NCBI GenBank assembly: GCA_016872115.1
Contig: VHBC01000003.1
Span: 111,801 to 175,800, forward strand
Reading direction: 5' to 3'
From: Sphingomonadales bacterium
GTDB lineage: Bacteria; Bacteroidota; Bacteroidia; Flavobacteriales_D; Crocinitomicaceae
DNA: 64,000 bases
The notes beneath the pieces were generated by a model. It worked only from the letters and a program-made list of their open reading frames with translations. It did not search any database and had not been told where the DNA came from. The position numbers and the translations under genes are program-made. Shown piece after piece: positions 27,113-36,365 of this stretch; the first letter of the stretch is position 1, and every line of letters begins with the position of its first letter.

Positions 27113-27807
27113 TTGATGTATCTTGATTTGGAATCGAGCAAAAGCACCTTTTGTTGTTTGGCTTCCGCTATAAAAATATCTCTCAACAGCAGGTTGGTTT
27201 CTGTTTTCTCTTCATTTAAAAAAAAAGTCATTTGATCACCTCCATTTGCCAAAAAATCAGAAGTCAGTACCCATATGTATTGGTGTGAAGGTAATAAATT
27301 CGGTATTTGAAGTTGTTGGGCTTTGAATACACAATTTGATATTGGCTCTCCATCACTTTGAAGGAGGTAATTTGAAATGTCTTTCAATTTAGAAACAGGT
27401 AAATGTACCCAAACGACTCTATTATCAAAAGGCATGAGTTTGTAGAAGTCTGCGAGCGTCAAATTTCCTGCGCCAAAAGAAGCCCTCAGCCCTCCGGTAT
27501 TTAGCAAGCAAATGACAGGTTCTGATAAACGTACATTACGCGTTTGTGATATGAATACGGCATCAGCGCACCAATTCATAAGGTTTGAACATGGGCGGCT
27601 TAAGACAAGGGGTTCTGAAGTATGGGCAATGATTTCATTAAATTCTAGTCGTATGGTATCTTGATAGGCGCGCAGAAAAAAAAGGCCGGTGGTGTCTTGC
27701 GTTTGTCTATTGACCACTTCGTACGAGATAGTGGCGCTTTGGTTCAAAAAAAGAGAGCAAGCCGTTAGGCTTGCTCCAATGATTAGATATGTAATGTATT
27801 TTAACAT
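27109..27807 (-). CDS. Lipoprotein with 5'-nucleotidase C-terminal domain
   Basis: A 232-aa lipoprotein: signal MLKYITYLIIGASLTAC with cysteine 17. It matches the C-terminal, substrate-binding domain of 5'-nucleotidases: NTGGLRASFGAGNLTLADFYKLMPFDNRVVWV and a late segment with 'LASDF..NGGDQMTFF'-like pattern (SDFLANGGDQMTFF). It has no metal-binding catalytic domain of its own; that is supplied by the next gene. Domain order in the operon is therefore reversed relative to fused UshA. Membrane anchoring of this half could dock the Tat-exported catalytic half. It overlaps the endonuclease stop by one base (TAATG). Confidence 0.88.
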   Translation of the reverse strand: MLKYITYLIIGASLTACSLFLNQSATISYEVVNRQTQDTTGLFFLRAYQDTIRLEFNEIIAHTSEPLVLSRPCSNLMNWCADAVFISQTRNVRLSEPVICLLNTGGLRASFGAGNLTLADFYKLMPFDNRVVWVHLPVSKLKDISNYLLQSDGEPISNCVFKAQQLQIPNLLPSHQYIWVLTSDFLANGGDQMTFFLNEEKTETNLLLRDIFIAEAKQQKVLLLDSKSRYIK

Positions 27808-30068
27808 TATTCGATAACAAACTCACGCTTGACTTGACCATATGGCGTGTCAACAGTCAGTATATAAACGCCTGCTTTGTATTCTGAAATTGGCAAGACG
27901 AGAACAGGTAATTTGGTATTTTGCGCTGCTCCAATCTGACGACCTTGCATATCTGTGATTTGGTAAGCAGTAATATCCAAGCCATTGACTTGCGCATACA
28001 AAGTTTGCGAGGCAGGAACAGGGAATACAGAGAAGTTCTGATCTAATTTATTTTCAAGACCCATGTCGCATACGAGATAGCTCATGTTTGAGAAATTGAT
28101 ATGGCAAGCAAAATAAGCAGAATCGATGAAAGGATTGCGGTTTCCTTGAAGAACAGCCGCATATTCGTGTCGTGCGATTTCGTAGTTGTCAGGGGCATCG
28201 GCAAAATGCCAAGTTTTCAATGATTCTTGGCTTTGGTTGGCAGGAAGTTCCCATGTATTTCCTGCTTGTCCGTTGTAACAGGTTGCCATGTAGAATATGG
28301 AGCGCGCAGCGTTTCCTTTTTGCTCTGGACGTGGCTCATAGACTAATTGATTCCCACTGTATCCGACGCTTCCTTGTAGGTAAGTGAAGACGACGTTCCC
28401 ATCGATATCCATGAGTGGAAGGTTAGATCGGGGCGTATTGGCTTGTTGGAGGTTGGTTGGCCATAGGTTGTGTTGATCGTTGTATTCTGGCTTTTCTGGA
28501 TTATCGCAAGGGAAGGTTGGCATCCAAGAATGCGAGTAGGTGTGCTCTCTAGAATAACCTACAGCTGTCCAAGTGAAAGGATCGTTGAATACTTTGCGCT
28601 CACCAGTGTATACACATTCCACGTATGATTGCCCGTTGGTGGTATCGCGGACCTCGTATTGGTTCATCATGGTGGTGAGGTAGTTGTAATAACTGATGGA
28701 GGTATGCGGATTAATCAAAGCACTAAGGTCCGTTAAAAAGCTACTTGAACCTGAAATGATACCGTTATAGTAGTTTCCAATTTGGCTTCCTGTGCTAGTT
28801 ACATTGCCAGTAGCCGGGTTCATGGTACGGTAATTTTCGTAGCCAGCCGGTCCATTGAATGCATATACTGCAAAATGATAATTAGTATTTGCCTCTATAT
28901 GACGTGGTGTAAAACCTGTACCTGAACCGATATATGCTACTTTGGCGTTACCGATTACATCACCTCGCTTGTAAGTAGTTCCGTCGATAGGAAGACCAGC
29001 AACAGCACCACCTTGACGCCAAAGCACGATGTATTTTTCAGCACTGACAGAGGTGTATTCGCCGGATAAAGAATAAGGTTTGATGGTCGGGAAAGTCAAA
29101 GAACTTGGATTATTGGATGGTTCTGTTGCAAGGTTGTTATTGCCGATTCCGTATAAATTAATGATGTAAGGGTTTTCATCGGTGTCATCGTTGGCTATAG
29201 AAATGGTAGCAAGTCGAGATCCGGTGCCGCCGGGGATGAAATTCAGCGTGATGTTTTGGCTGCTCGTTGCACCAACTACAACATTGGCGTTACAGGAATA
29301 ATCTGCAGCATTGGCTCCGCTGAAAGTAGCACCGGAAACCGTTAGATTCTGAACGCCATAGTTTTCGATTGTGATTGTTGTATTGGCTGCTGTTCCTACA
29401 ACGTAAGTACTACCTGATAGGATATCGTTGCCATTGATTTTGACATTGATTTCTCGGGCTGGAGCCACATAAGTGAAAAAATCTTGGGTACTGCGCGGTA
29501 CCAACTGGTAGTTTGCGTTAAATTGACCGAGTAGTCCGATGATACTGATTGGTCCGGTTGGTATGGCTGAGCCATCGATGTTGGTGCTTCCATTGACTCG
29601 GACATCAAAGGTGTTGGAACCATCAAAAACTTGCACAGTGCTGTTTCCAGTGGCAAAACTGCCTGTTTGCACAAAATTGACGTTATCGAGACGAATGAGC
29701 TGACCTTCCAAAGATTCTCCGGCGGTCGGTATAGATATAACCAAAGGAGCTGGTGGATTCACGGCCTGACCGTGGTTTGTAAAGCTATTTGTGGGAGATA
29801 ATTCGAGTAGACCGTTGAATTCAAACAAAACACCTGTTGCGGTTATGGAATCACCTTTTTGTATGGTATTGAGGTTGCTGCCATAACAGGCAATACCGGC
29901 GGTGCCGTCTTGCATGTATCGGATCGGGCCGAGTTCACTTCCATTGGTCACAACACCACTAACAGTTACGGTTTGACCGATTCCTAAATTGCGTACTTGT
30001 GCAATTGTTTGTGCAAATACTTGTTGGCTAGAGGCCACTACGATGAGTTGTAAAAAGAGCTTTTTCAT
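27807..30068 (-). CDS. T9SS-secreted Endonuclease I family nuclease
   Basis: A 753-aa secreted nuclease. After the signal peptide (KKLFLQLIVVASSQQVFAQ), residues about 20-200 form an OB-fold-like DNA-binding domain (VSGVVTNGSELG...). A choice-of-anchor immunoglobulin-like domain lies at about 205-310, and a linker follows. The Endonuclease I catalytic domain at about 430-670 has REHTYSHSWMP, YNDQHNLWPT and NTPRSNLP, the histidine/asparagine metal site. The last 80 residues are a T9SS type A sorting domain (FSVFPVPASQTLYAQV...). It should cut DNA outside the cell or on its surface. It lies 3 nt downstream of the TonB receptor. Confidence 0.92.
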   Translation of the reverse strand: MKKLFLQLIVVASSQQVFAQTIAQVRNLGIGQTVTVSGVVTNGSELGPIRYMQDGTAGIACYGSNLNTIQKGDSITATGVLFEFNGLLELSPTNSFTNHGQAVNPPAPLVISIPTAGESLEGQLIRLDNVNFVQTGSFATGNSTVQVFDGSNTFDVRVNGSTNIDGSAIPTGPISIIGLLGQFNANYQLVPRSTQDFFTYVAPAREINVKINGNDILSGSTYVVGTAANTTITIENYGVQNLTVSGATFSGANAADYSCNANVVVGATSSQNITLNFIPGGTGSRLATISIANDDTDENPYIINLYGIGNNNLATEPSNNPSSLTFPTIKPYSLSGEYTSVSAEKYIVLWRQGGAVAGLPIDGTTYKRGDVIGNAKVAYIGSGTGFTPRHIEANTNYHFAVYAFNGPAGYENYRTMNPATGNVTSTGSQIGNYYNGIISGSSSFLTDLSALINPHTSISYYNYLTTMMNQYEVRDTTNGQSYVECVYTGERKVFNDPFTWTAVGYSREHTYSHSWMPTFPCDNPEKPEYNDQHNLWPTNLQQANTPRSNLPLMDIDGNVVFTYLQGSVGYSGNQLVYEPRPEQKGNAARSIFYMATCYNGQAGNTWELPANQSQESLKTWHFADAPDNYEIARHEYAAVLQGNRNPFIDSAYFACHINFSNMSYLVCDMGLENKLDQNFSVFPVPASQTLYAQVNGLDITAYQITDMQGRQIGAAQNTKLPVLVLPISEYKAGVYILTVDTPYGQVKREFVIE

Positions 30069-30071
30069 GTG

Positions 30072-32810
30072 TTAAAATTGTATTCCTAAATTGATATTGA
30101 AGCGCAAGCCTTGGCCAAACATAACTGTTGCCGAACGCGCATCGAATTGATCATAGATGCCATTTGCATTATTGATGGCATCCGAGATAAAAGAAGTATT
30201 GAGTAAATTGGTTATGGCAAAACCAGCACTAAATTGCTTGTAACGGTAGCCGCCAAAAAGATTAACGAGGGAGTAAGCAGGTATTTTCCAGGAATCGCGT
30301 CCACCATTGATGCCTTGAAGTGAGAAGGGATCAAAGTTGGCGTAATAGCGATCAAAGTACTGGCCCTGAATTTTGATGTAGCTATTCTTAAAGGGTTCAT
30401 AGCGAAGTCCTGCAGCCAACGCCGTTTGAGCGGCATCACCAACGTGAACGCCTTTGGCATCGAAGGTAAATTCTAAAGAATCGTATTGCGGAATGAAGAC
30501 GGTTTTGCTTGAGTTCCAAATCCAGTTACCAATAGAAAACATGAATTCGAAGGAAAGTTTTGAATTGATTTCCCAAGCGATGTCGATCTCTTGACCTATG
30601 TGAATGGCATCCATACCGTTAATGTTTACACGTATGAATTCTGTTGGGTCATTAGGGTCTGGGACGGCAACACCATAAGGAAAAGGTTTGTTTTTCCAAT
30701 TCGTAAAGTAGGCGTTGTAATTGACGCCAAAATGTTTGTTGGTGTAGTGATAGCCACCCTCTGCAGCGTAAATGATTTCATTGACGATTTCTCCAAAGAA
30801 AGAATTGGTATTGTTGTCTATGACATTCGAAAATTGAGGGGTGCGATTGAGGTAACCCAAATTGCAATAGACATCTTGGTATTTCCCAATTTTGTGTCTT
30901 AGACCACCTTTAATGGTAAGGCCTGGGATGTATTTCCAAGGTGTTTGGTAGTAGCTAAGACCAGCATAACCGGCATGGTAAGTTTGGCCGTTGTATTGGA
31001 TGGTGTCTAAAGCACCAATTCTGAGAATGGTGTCGCCGAGGTCCAACACTTTTCGTTGGAAATAGTCAATGCCTTTGTAACCGTTGAGAATACTCGACAT
31101 ATTAATGAACCAATTAACGTGCTCGCCATTGTGTTCAACTTGACCAAAAAGACCTGCATAAGTTACCACGCCATCGCGATCCGCATTGAAGGTGTTTTTG
31201 GCAATTTTGTCCCCGACGCGTTGCATGGGGTCGGCATCATTGAAATCGGCGGTGCTTACAAAATAGTCGGCACCGAGTAAGTTGGTGATCACTTGGTAAT
31301 GCCTGCCCTCGTAGTAGCGAAAATCAAGTCCACCAGAAAAATTGGTTTTTTTCGAGTATTGATAATTGAATTGCCCAAGATAACCCACCCAAAAATGGTT
31401 GTTCATACTCGCCAACAAAATTTGACTTGCCTTGATTTCCGTGGGCGAGTAGAGTGGGTCAATATTAGGTGTACCGAATAAAGAATTGACTGTGTTTTCA
31501 GTAATCATTTGGTCCCAATCGATATTGGAATTGCTGTCTCTAAGTACAGCAGAAGAGTTGAAAATACTCGTTCCGCCGCCGCGGCCTATAGAGAGATACG
31601 CTAAATTGGAGATATCGAGTTTGTCGTTGACAGACCAAAAATCTTTTAAAGTAATTTGAGGTTTGTTGTAAAAATTACGACGTTCGTTGAGAATTTCTTG
31701 TTGACCTGCATCATTTGTAACATAGCCCCAATGTTGATTGTAGCGGATGCCCATGTCGTTTAAGGCCATTGTTGAATCATATGGAATTCCCAATTGTTGC
31801 GATCGGGAAGCGTCCCAATATTGAATGCCCTGATTCCAAGATCTCTGACCATGCTGCTGCGGGGCTGCGAATGCGGAAAGTGTGATCAGATGTTTTTCAA
31901 GGCGTTTGGAGATTTTGGTGTAACCGAAGAAGCCTTGTGTTGGTGTGCCATCAACCCATCCTTGACCTTGTTTGTAGGAGGCAGAAAAAGTGAGTCCCCA
32001 ACCAGATTTAGTCATGCCGGTGTTGTACGATAGCGAACTGCGCAGAAAATTCCCCGTTGCGTATTCTTGTTTGAAACTCCCGCCTTTTTTGGTACCCACC
32101 CCTTGTGTGATGATATTGATGGTGCCTCCGATTGATGGCATGGCAATTTTGGTAGCACCCAAACCGCGTTGAACCTGCATTTGGGACGTGATAGCGTCTA
32201 AACCAAACCAGTTTGACCAGTAAACAGCGCCATTCTCCATGTCATTTACAGGAACGCCATCGATCATGACACCTACATTTCGTTGGTCAAAACCGCGCAC
32301 ATTGATTCGCGCATCGCCATCGCCGCCTCCTTGAGTAGTTGCGTACACGCCTGCTGTTCCGTTCAATAACATCGGAAGATCGCGTGAGGCAAGTTCTTCG
32401 GTGATTTTTTTGGTGTCAATTTTAGTGACAGCAACCGGTACGTTTTGTCCTTTGACTAAGTTTCCTATGACGCGAATTTCACGAACTTCTTGAGTCGGTC
32501 GGATCGTAAAGTTCTGGGTAAAACTAGCTTGACTAAGTATTACGTTATGACTAACGGTATCGGTCAGGGGTAAGGAAAACACGATTTTGTATTGACCGTA
32601 AGGAACACCTTCAAAACGGTAGATGCCGTTATCGTCGGTGGCTTTGCGTGCGATGATCTGTGTTGCATTACTTAACGTGATTTTCGCACCAGCAACTGGG
32701 ATGTCTCCTGGTGTCATAAGTGCAACACCGGAAATAGAACCTTTCTGCTGACTAAGAGCCAACCTTGGCAACGCTACAAAGAGTAACGCAAGACAACAAA
32801 AACGCAACAT
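30072..32810 (-). CDS. TonB-dependent outer-membrane receptor of the nuclease locus
   Basis: A 912-aa receptor. A signal peptide is followed by a carboxypeptidase-like domain (SISGVALMTPGDIPVAGAKITL, residues about 24-105). The plug domain has NVRGFDQRNVGVMIDGVPVNDMEN, and a 22-strand barrel ends in the C-terminal aromatic GIQF. No SusD partner is nearby, so it is closer to Cir/FhuA-type receptors than to SusCD pairs. Its gene is directly adjacent to the lamin-tail gene (0 nt gap) and to the Endonuclease I gene (3 nt). A substrate of nucleic-acid breakdown products is inferred only from these neighbours. Confidence 0.92.
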   Translation of the reverse strand: MLRFCCLALLFVALPRLALSQQKGSISGVALMTPGDIPVAGAKITLSNATQIIARKATDDNGIYRFEGVPYGQYKIVFSLPLTDTVSHNVILSQASFTQNFTIRPTQEVREIRVIGNLVKGQNVPVAVTKIDTKKITEELASRDLPMLLNGTAGVYATTQGGGDGDARINVRGFDQRNVGVMIDGVPVNDMENGAVYWSNWFGLDAITSQMQVQRGLGATKIAMPSIGGTINIITQGVGTKKGGSFKQEYATGNFLRSSLSYNTGMTKSGWGLTFSASYKQGQGWVDGTPTQGFFGYTKISKRLEKHLITLSAFAAPQQHGQRSWNQGIQYWDASRSQQLGIPYDSTMALNDMGIRYNQHWGYVTNDAGQQEILNERRNFYNKPQITLKDFWSVNDKLDISNLAYLSIGRGGGTSIFNSSAVLRDSNSNIDWDQMITENTVNSLFGTPNIDPLYSPTEIKASQILLASMNNHFWVGYLGQFNYQYSKKTNFSGGLDFRYYEGRHYQVITNLLGADYFVSTADFNDADPMQRVGDKIAKNTFNADRDGVVTYAGLFGQVEHNGEHVNWFINMSSILNGYKGIDYFQRKVLDLGDTILRIGALDTIQYNGQTYHAGYAGLSYYQTPWKYIPGLTIKGGLRHKIGKYQDVYCNLGYLNRTPQFSNVIDNNTNSFFGEIVNEIIYAAEGGYHYTNKHFGVNYNAYFTNWKNKPFPYGVAVPDPNDPTEFIRVNINGMDAIHIGQEIDIAWEINSKLSFEFMFSIGNWIWNSSKTVFIPQYDSLEFTFDAKGVHVGDAAQTALAAGLRYEPFKNSYIKIQGQYFDRYYANFDPFSLQGINGGRDSWKIPAYSLVNLFGGYRYKQFSAGFAITNLLNTSFISDAINNANGIYDQFDARSATVMFGQGLRFNINLGIQF

Positions 32811-33872
32811 TTAGCGAATAATTACTTTGTGTAAAGTCTGCTCGCCAGCGTTATTAGTTAGGCGAAGGAAATACACACCTTGTAAGTTATTGAGATCGAG
32901 TTCGACAACCGATTGAGTTGCAGAGATTTGTAACTCTTTAACTTGCTGTCCAAGTGCTGAAATAACTTGGATTTTTCGCAAATCGTTTTGTGTTTTAACG
33001 AACACTAAACCGTTGCTTGGATTAGGATAAACACTAGGTAACAATTTAGCTGCTTCGTTGACGCTGATATTGTTGCAATTGCATTCGTGACTACCCAATG
33101 AAGACCAGTTTCCGTCGAGGATGGGATTTCCGCTGGTTCCAAATAGGGTGTCGCCATTTGCGTCAAGGCGCACAATGACAGGTGGAATGCTGTCCCATTC
33201 AAGAAGTGGATCGAAGAAAGATGGATTGCTAGTTTGACCTTTAAGGATGGCCGGCTTGCGAATCATACTGTGGTCTTTGGTGATGAGCACACCCAAACCT
33301 GTGCTGTAAGGAAATTGTGAAGACCAAGCGCCGTCGTTACCTGAACTGGTTCCGGTTTCATTGGCAGGGTTTTCACCAATTTTACCAAAAACGTCAACAA
33401 TGGCAAATCCAGTAACGTTTGTGGCGTTGATCACGGATGTTGGAGAAGCAGGAAGAGAGCCTTTTGCTAACAAAACAGCATCGTTACCATTCCAATACCA
33501 TGCATTGGAAACGTTGTAGTCTTGACAATAAAAGCCATCGGCACGCGCTTGAAGTGAATCCCAAACTGGCGCTTCTTGACCGGTTCCGTTGGGATCTAAT
33601 TTTTGAATAACGCCTACATAAACTCCTTTTGCAGGAATTGTACCGCTTAGTTGAATGGAATTAGCGACAGTTGCCGAAGTGGCGCCGTTAGAGTAGCGGC
33701 TAACGAAATAACCCGATAAATCAATAGGATTGTTTGTAGGGTTGTAAATCTCTAGCGCTTTATTGTTAGACCAACCTTCGACATATTCCGAAATGAAGAG
33801 TTCGTTACAGGTATTTTGCGCAAATGAAGACATTGCCGCAACAAAAGATAAATAAAGTAAAGTTTGCTTCAT
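32811..33872 (-). CDS. T9SS-secreted lamin-tail-domain protein
   Basis: A 353-aa secreted protein. The start at 33872 gives the signal peptide MKQTLLYLSFVAAMSSFAQ; the track's 33959 start adds 29 residues of promoter region. A lamin-tail domain follows (CNELFISEYVEGWSNNKALEIYNPT, LSGYFVSRY), a fold found at the front of extracellular nucleases such as ExeM. The end is a T9SS sorting domain (SVYPNPSNGLVFVKT ... VYFLRL). No catalytic domain is visible between them. It is the first gene of the operon and may hold the nuclease or DNA at the surface (inference). Confidence 0.88.
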   Translation of the reverse strand: MKQTLLYLSFVAAMSSFAQNTCNELFISEYVEGWSNNKALEIYNPTNNPIDLSGYFVSRYSNGATSATVANSIQLSGTIPAKGVYVGVIQKLDPNGTGQEAPVWDSLQARADGFYCQDYNVSNAWYWNGNDAVLLAKGSLPASPTSVINATNVTGFAIVDVFGKIGENPANETGTSSGNDGAWSSQFPYSTGLGVLITKDHSMIRKPAILKGQTSNPSFFDPLLEWDSIPPVIVRLDANGDTLFGTSGNPILDGNWSSLGSHECNCNNISVNEAAKLLPSVYPNPSNGLVFVKTQNDLRKIQVISALGQQVKELQISATQSVVELDLNNLQGVYFLRLTNNAGEQTLHKVIIR

Positions 33873-33972
33873 GATGTTAGTTTTGTTTAACTGACAATCA
33901 GCTGTATTTAATTGATGTTTACTTATGGTTTCGGCCATTTGAGGCGTCAAGGAGGTCATAAATAAACTAGAA

Positions 33973-33980
33973 CAAAATTA
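33973..33980 (-). promoter_or_regulatory. -7 element of the nuclease operon (TAATTTTG)
   Basis: Minus-strand TAATTTTG lies about 100 nt upstream of the start at 33872, inside the 227-nt divergent gap with the DPP gene. The -33 region has no TTTG. No Pho box of recognisable form was seen, though Bacteroidota Pho boxes are poorly defined. Confidence 0.45.
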
Positions 33981-34074
33981 AGTATTTTCTATGAACAGCG
34001 AAAAACTTTTTGTAAAACTAAAATGAATTTATTGTGAAGTGATAATGCCTCAAATTTCACACGAGAAATCTACT

Positions 34075-34082
34075 TAACTTTG
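34075..34082 (+). promoter_or_regulatory. -7 element of the DPP-IV-like gene (TAACTTTG)
   Basis: TAACTTTG lies 17 nt before the ATG at 34100, in the divergent gap shared with the nuclease operon. Confidence 0.5.
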
Positions 34083-34099
34083 GGTTTCAATTTTTTACA

Positions 34100-36262
34100 A
34101 TGAAATCACTGCTCAGCGCCATCCTATTGACCTTATCATCCAACTTTATTCTAGCTCAAAATTTAAGTGTGGAGCGCATTTGGCGCAATTATGAATTTAC
34201 TACTAAGAGTGCAGGCGCATATCAGATGCTTCAGGATGGTCAGCATTATGTTGAATGGGGTGGAAATGGTAATTTGGTGAAAGGCGATCTTTCAGATGAT
34301 GCCAAAAACAAAGAAATACTCATTCCTGGTTCTACCCTTGTCTGGAACGACAAACCAATTGAAGTTGCCGGCTTCGAATTCAATGCAAGTGAAGACAAAG
34401 TCTTGCTTTGGACCGCACCTAAGGCAATATACCGTAGAAGTTTTGAAGCTTTTTATTTTTTATACGACCTCAATTCAAAAAAACTAGAGGCATTGGACGC
34501 AGATCATGCGCCACAAACATTGGCTGAATATAGTCCAGACGGCACCAGCGTGTCCTATATTCACGGCAATGATATTTTTATAAAAGAGTTAAGGTCAGGA
34601 AAAGTGACCAAAGTAACCCAAGATGGCAAACGCAACAAAATTATCAACGGCACCACCGATTGGGTTTATGAAGAAGAGTTTGCCATCACCAAAGCGTATT
34701 GTTGGTCTCCGGACAGTAAATATCTAGCGTTCTTAAAATTTGATGAGCGCGAGGTCCCTGAATTTCAAATGGCCATGTATGGACAACTTTACCCTGAGCA
34801 TTATACTTATAAATACCCAAAAGCTGGCGAGTTGAACAGTAAGGTGACACTTCATATAGTCGACCTTAAAAGTTTGAAAATTCAAGGGGTCGAAGTCGGA
34901 ATTTACGAATATATTCCACGCTTGAATTGGTCTTCAAAAGCCAATCAATTGGTTGTGCAAACAATGAACCGACACCAGAACGAGCTCAATTATTGGCTAG
35001 TAGACGCCACACAAAAACATTTCAAAACCACTAAGTTTTTTACAGAGACTTCAACGACATATATCGATGTAGACAACAATTTATTGGTACTTCAAGATGG
35101 AAAATCGATTCTACGAACCAGCGAATCGAGCGGATTCAATCATATTTATAAGCTGGGGTTTGACGGATCCACAACGCCCATCACGAAAGGCGATTGGGAT
35201 GTCATTGAATTTTTGGGTTTTGACGAGCAAACACAAACCATTTACTATTCGAGTGCCGAGCTAGGTGCTATTTATAAGTCGGTATACAGTATTCAGATCG
35301 ATGGATCTCAAAAAAAGAACTTAACTGCAGCGCTTGGTTACAACAATGCCACATTTTTAAATGGAATGAAATACTTCATTCATACGTATTCGAATGCCAA
35401 CACACCTCCAGTTATCTGTTTGCGAAAGTCAAATGGTGAATTTGTGAAGACTCTAGAGGAAAATACGGCACTTTTGGATAAAATGAGAAATGAAAAGTTG
35501 AGTCCAAGAGTTTTCATATCCATACCTACACCAAGTGTAATTCTGAATGCATCTTTAATTTATCCGGTGAGCTATGATCCGACCAAAAAATATCCGGTTT
35601 TTGTCAATGTCTACGGTGGACCCGGGCACAACGAAGTGCTTGATTGCTGGGATGGCAACGATTACTTTTTTCACAACTTGCTGGCGCAAGATGGCTACAT
35701 GGTCTTGAGCATAGACCCAAGAGGAACCCAATACCGCGGTGCAGATTTTAAAAAGTCGACTTATTTACAATTAGGTAAGCTCGAGATTCAAGATGTTGTT
35801 GAGGCTACAAAAGTTTTTGCACAGCGTTCAGATGTGGATGCCTCTCGCCTAGGAATCATGGGCTGGAGCTACGGCGGATTTATGTCCTCGTTAGCAATGA
35901 CTAAAGGAAATGGTCTATTTAAGGTTGGAATTGCAGTTGCGCCAGTTACCAATTGGCGATTTTATGACAATATATATACGGAGCGCTTCATGCGCACGCC
36001 CCAAGAAAATGCCAAAGGCTACGACGATAATTCGCCGATCAATTTTGCCAAAGATCTTCAGGGTAAATATTTCTTGATTCATGGCGCGGCCGATGACAAC
36101 GTTCATTATCAAAATTCAATGGAAATGATCAGTGCGCTCGTCAAAGCAAATAAACAATTCGATTTATTTATTTATCCGAATAAGAATCACGGTATTTACG
36201 GAGGAAACACCCGCAACCATTTATTCAATATGATTCATGACTATATTTTGAAAGAACTTTAA
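34100..36262 (+). CDS. Dipeptidyl peptidase IV-like S9 serine peptidase
   Basis: A 720-aa secreted peptidase with signal peptide MKSLLSAILLTLSSNFILAQ. An eight-bladed propeller (about residues 40-480) carries the double-glutamate motif TDWVYEEEF that anchors the substrate N-terminus, marking the DPP-IV subgroup. The alpha/beta-hydrolase domain has Ser590 in GWSYGGFMS, an aspartate in HGAADDNVH and the histidine in PNKNHGIYGG. It should remove N-terminal dipeptides, typically X-Pro or X-Ala, in the periplasm during peptide feeding. Monocistronic as far as can be seen. Confidence 0.95.
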   Translation: MKSLLSAILLTLSSNFILAQNLSVERIWRNYEFTTKSAGAYQMLQDGQHYVEWGGNGNLVKGDLSDDAKNKEILIPGSTLVWNDKPIEVAGFEFNASEDKVLLWTAPKAIYRRSFEAFYFLYDLNSKKLEALDADHAPQTLAEYSPDGTSVSYIHGNDIFIKELRSGKVTKVTQDGKRNKIINGTTDWVYEEEFAITKAYCWSPDSKYLAFLKFDEREVPEFQMAMYGQLYPEHYTYKYPKAGELNSKVTLHIVDLKSLKIQGVEVGIYEYIPRLNWSSKANQLVVQTMNRHQNELNYWLVDATQKHFKTTKFFTETSTTYIDVDNNLLVLQDGKSILRTSESSGFNHIYKLGFDGSTTPITKGDWDVIEFLGFDEQTQTIYYSSAELGAIYKSVYSIQIDGSQKKNLTAALGYNNATFLNGMKYFIHTYSNANTPPVICLRKSNGEFVKTLEENTALLDKMRNEKLSPRVFISIPTPSVILNASLIYPVSYDPTKKYPVFVNVYGGPGHNEVLDCWDGNDYFFHNLLAQDGYMVLSIDPRGTQYRGADFKKSTYLQLGKLEIQDVVEATKVFAQRSDVDASRLGIMGWSYGGFMSSLAMTKGNGLFKVGIAVAPVTNWRFYDNIYTERFMRTPQENAKGYDDNSPINFAKDLQGKYFLIHGAADDNVHYQNSMEMISALVKANKQFDLFIYPNKNHGIYGGNTRNHLFNMIHDYILKEL

Positions 36263-36365
36263 ATTTTAACGGTCATTAATTGTTTTTATTGAAGTTCTAT
36301 GCATAGCATTTAAGCATTCTTTTGTAATTTAGACACACATTTATCAAACGACATATTTCCATCAC

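Noticed and set aside
30591-32172. Plus-strand frames within the TonB receptor gene
   Set aside because: All are short shadows of the 912-codon receptor reading frame and show no recognisable domain.
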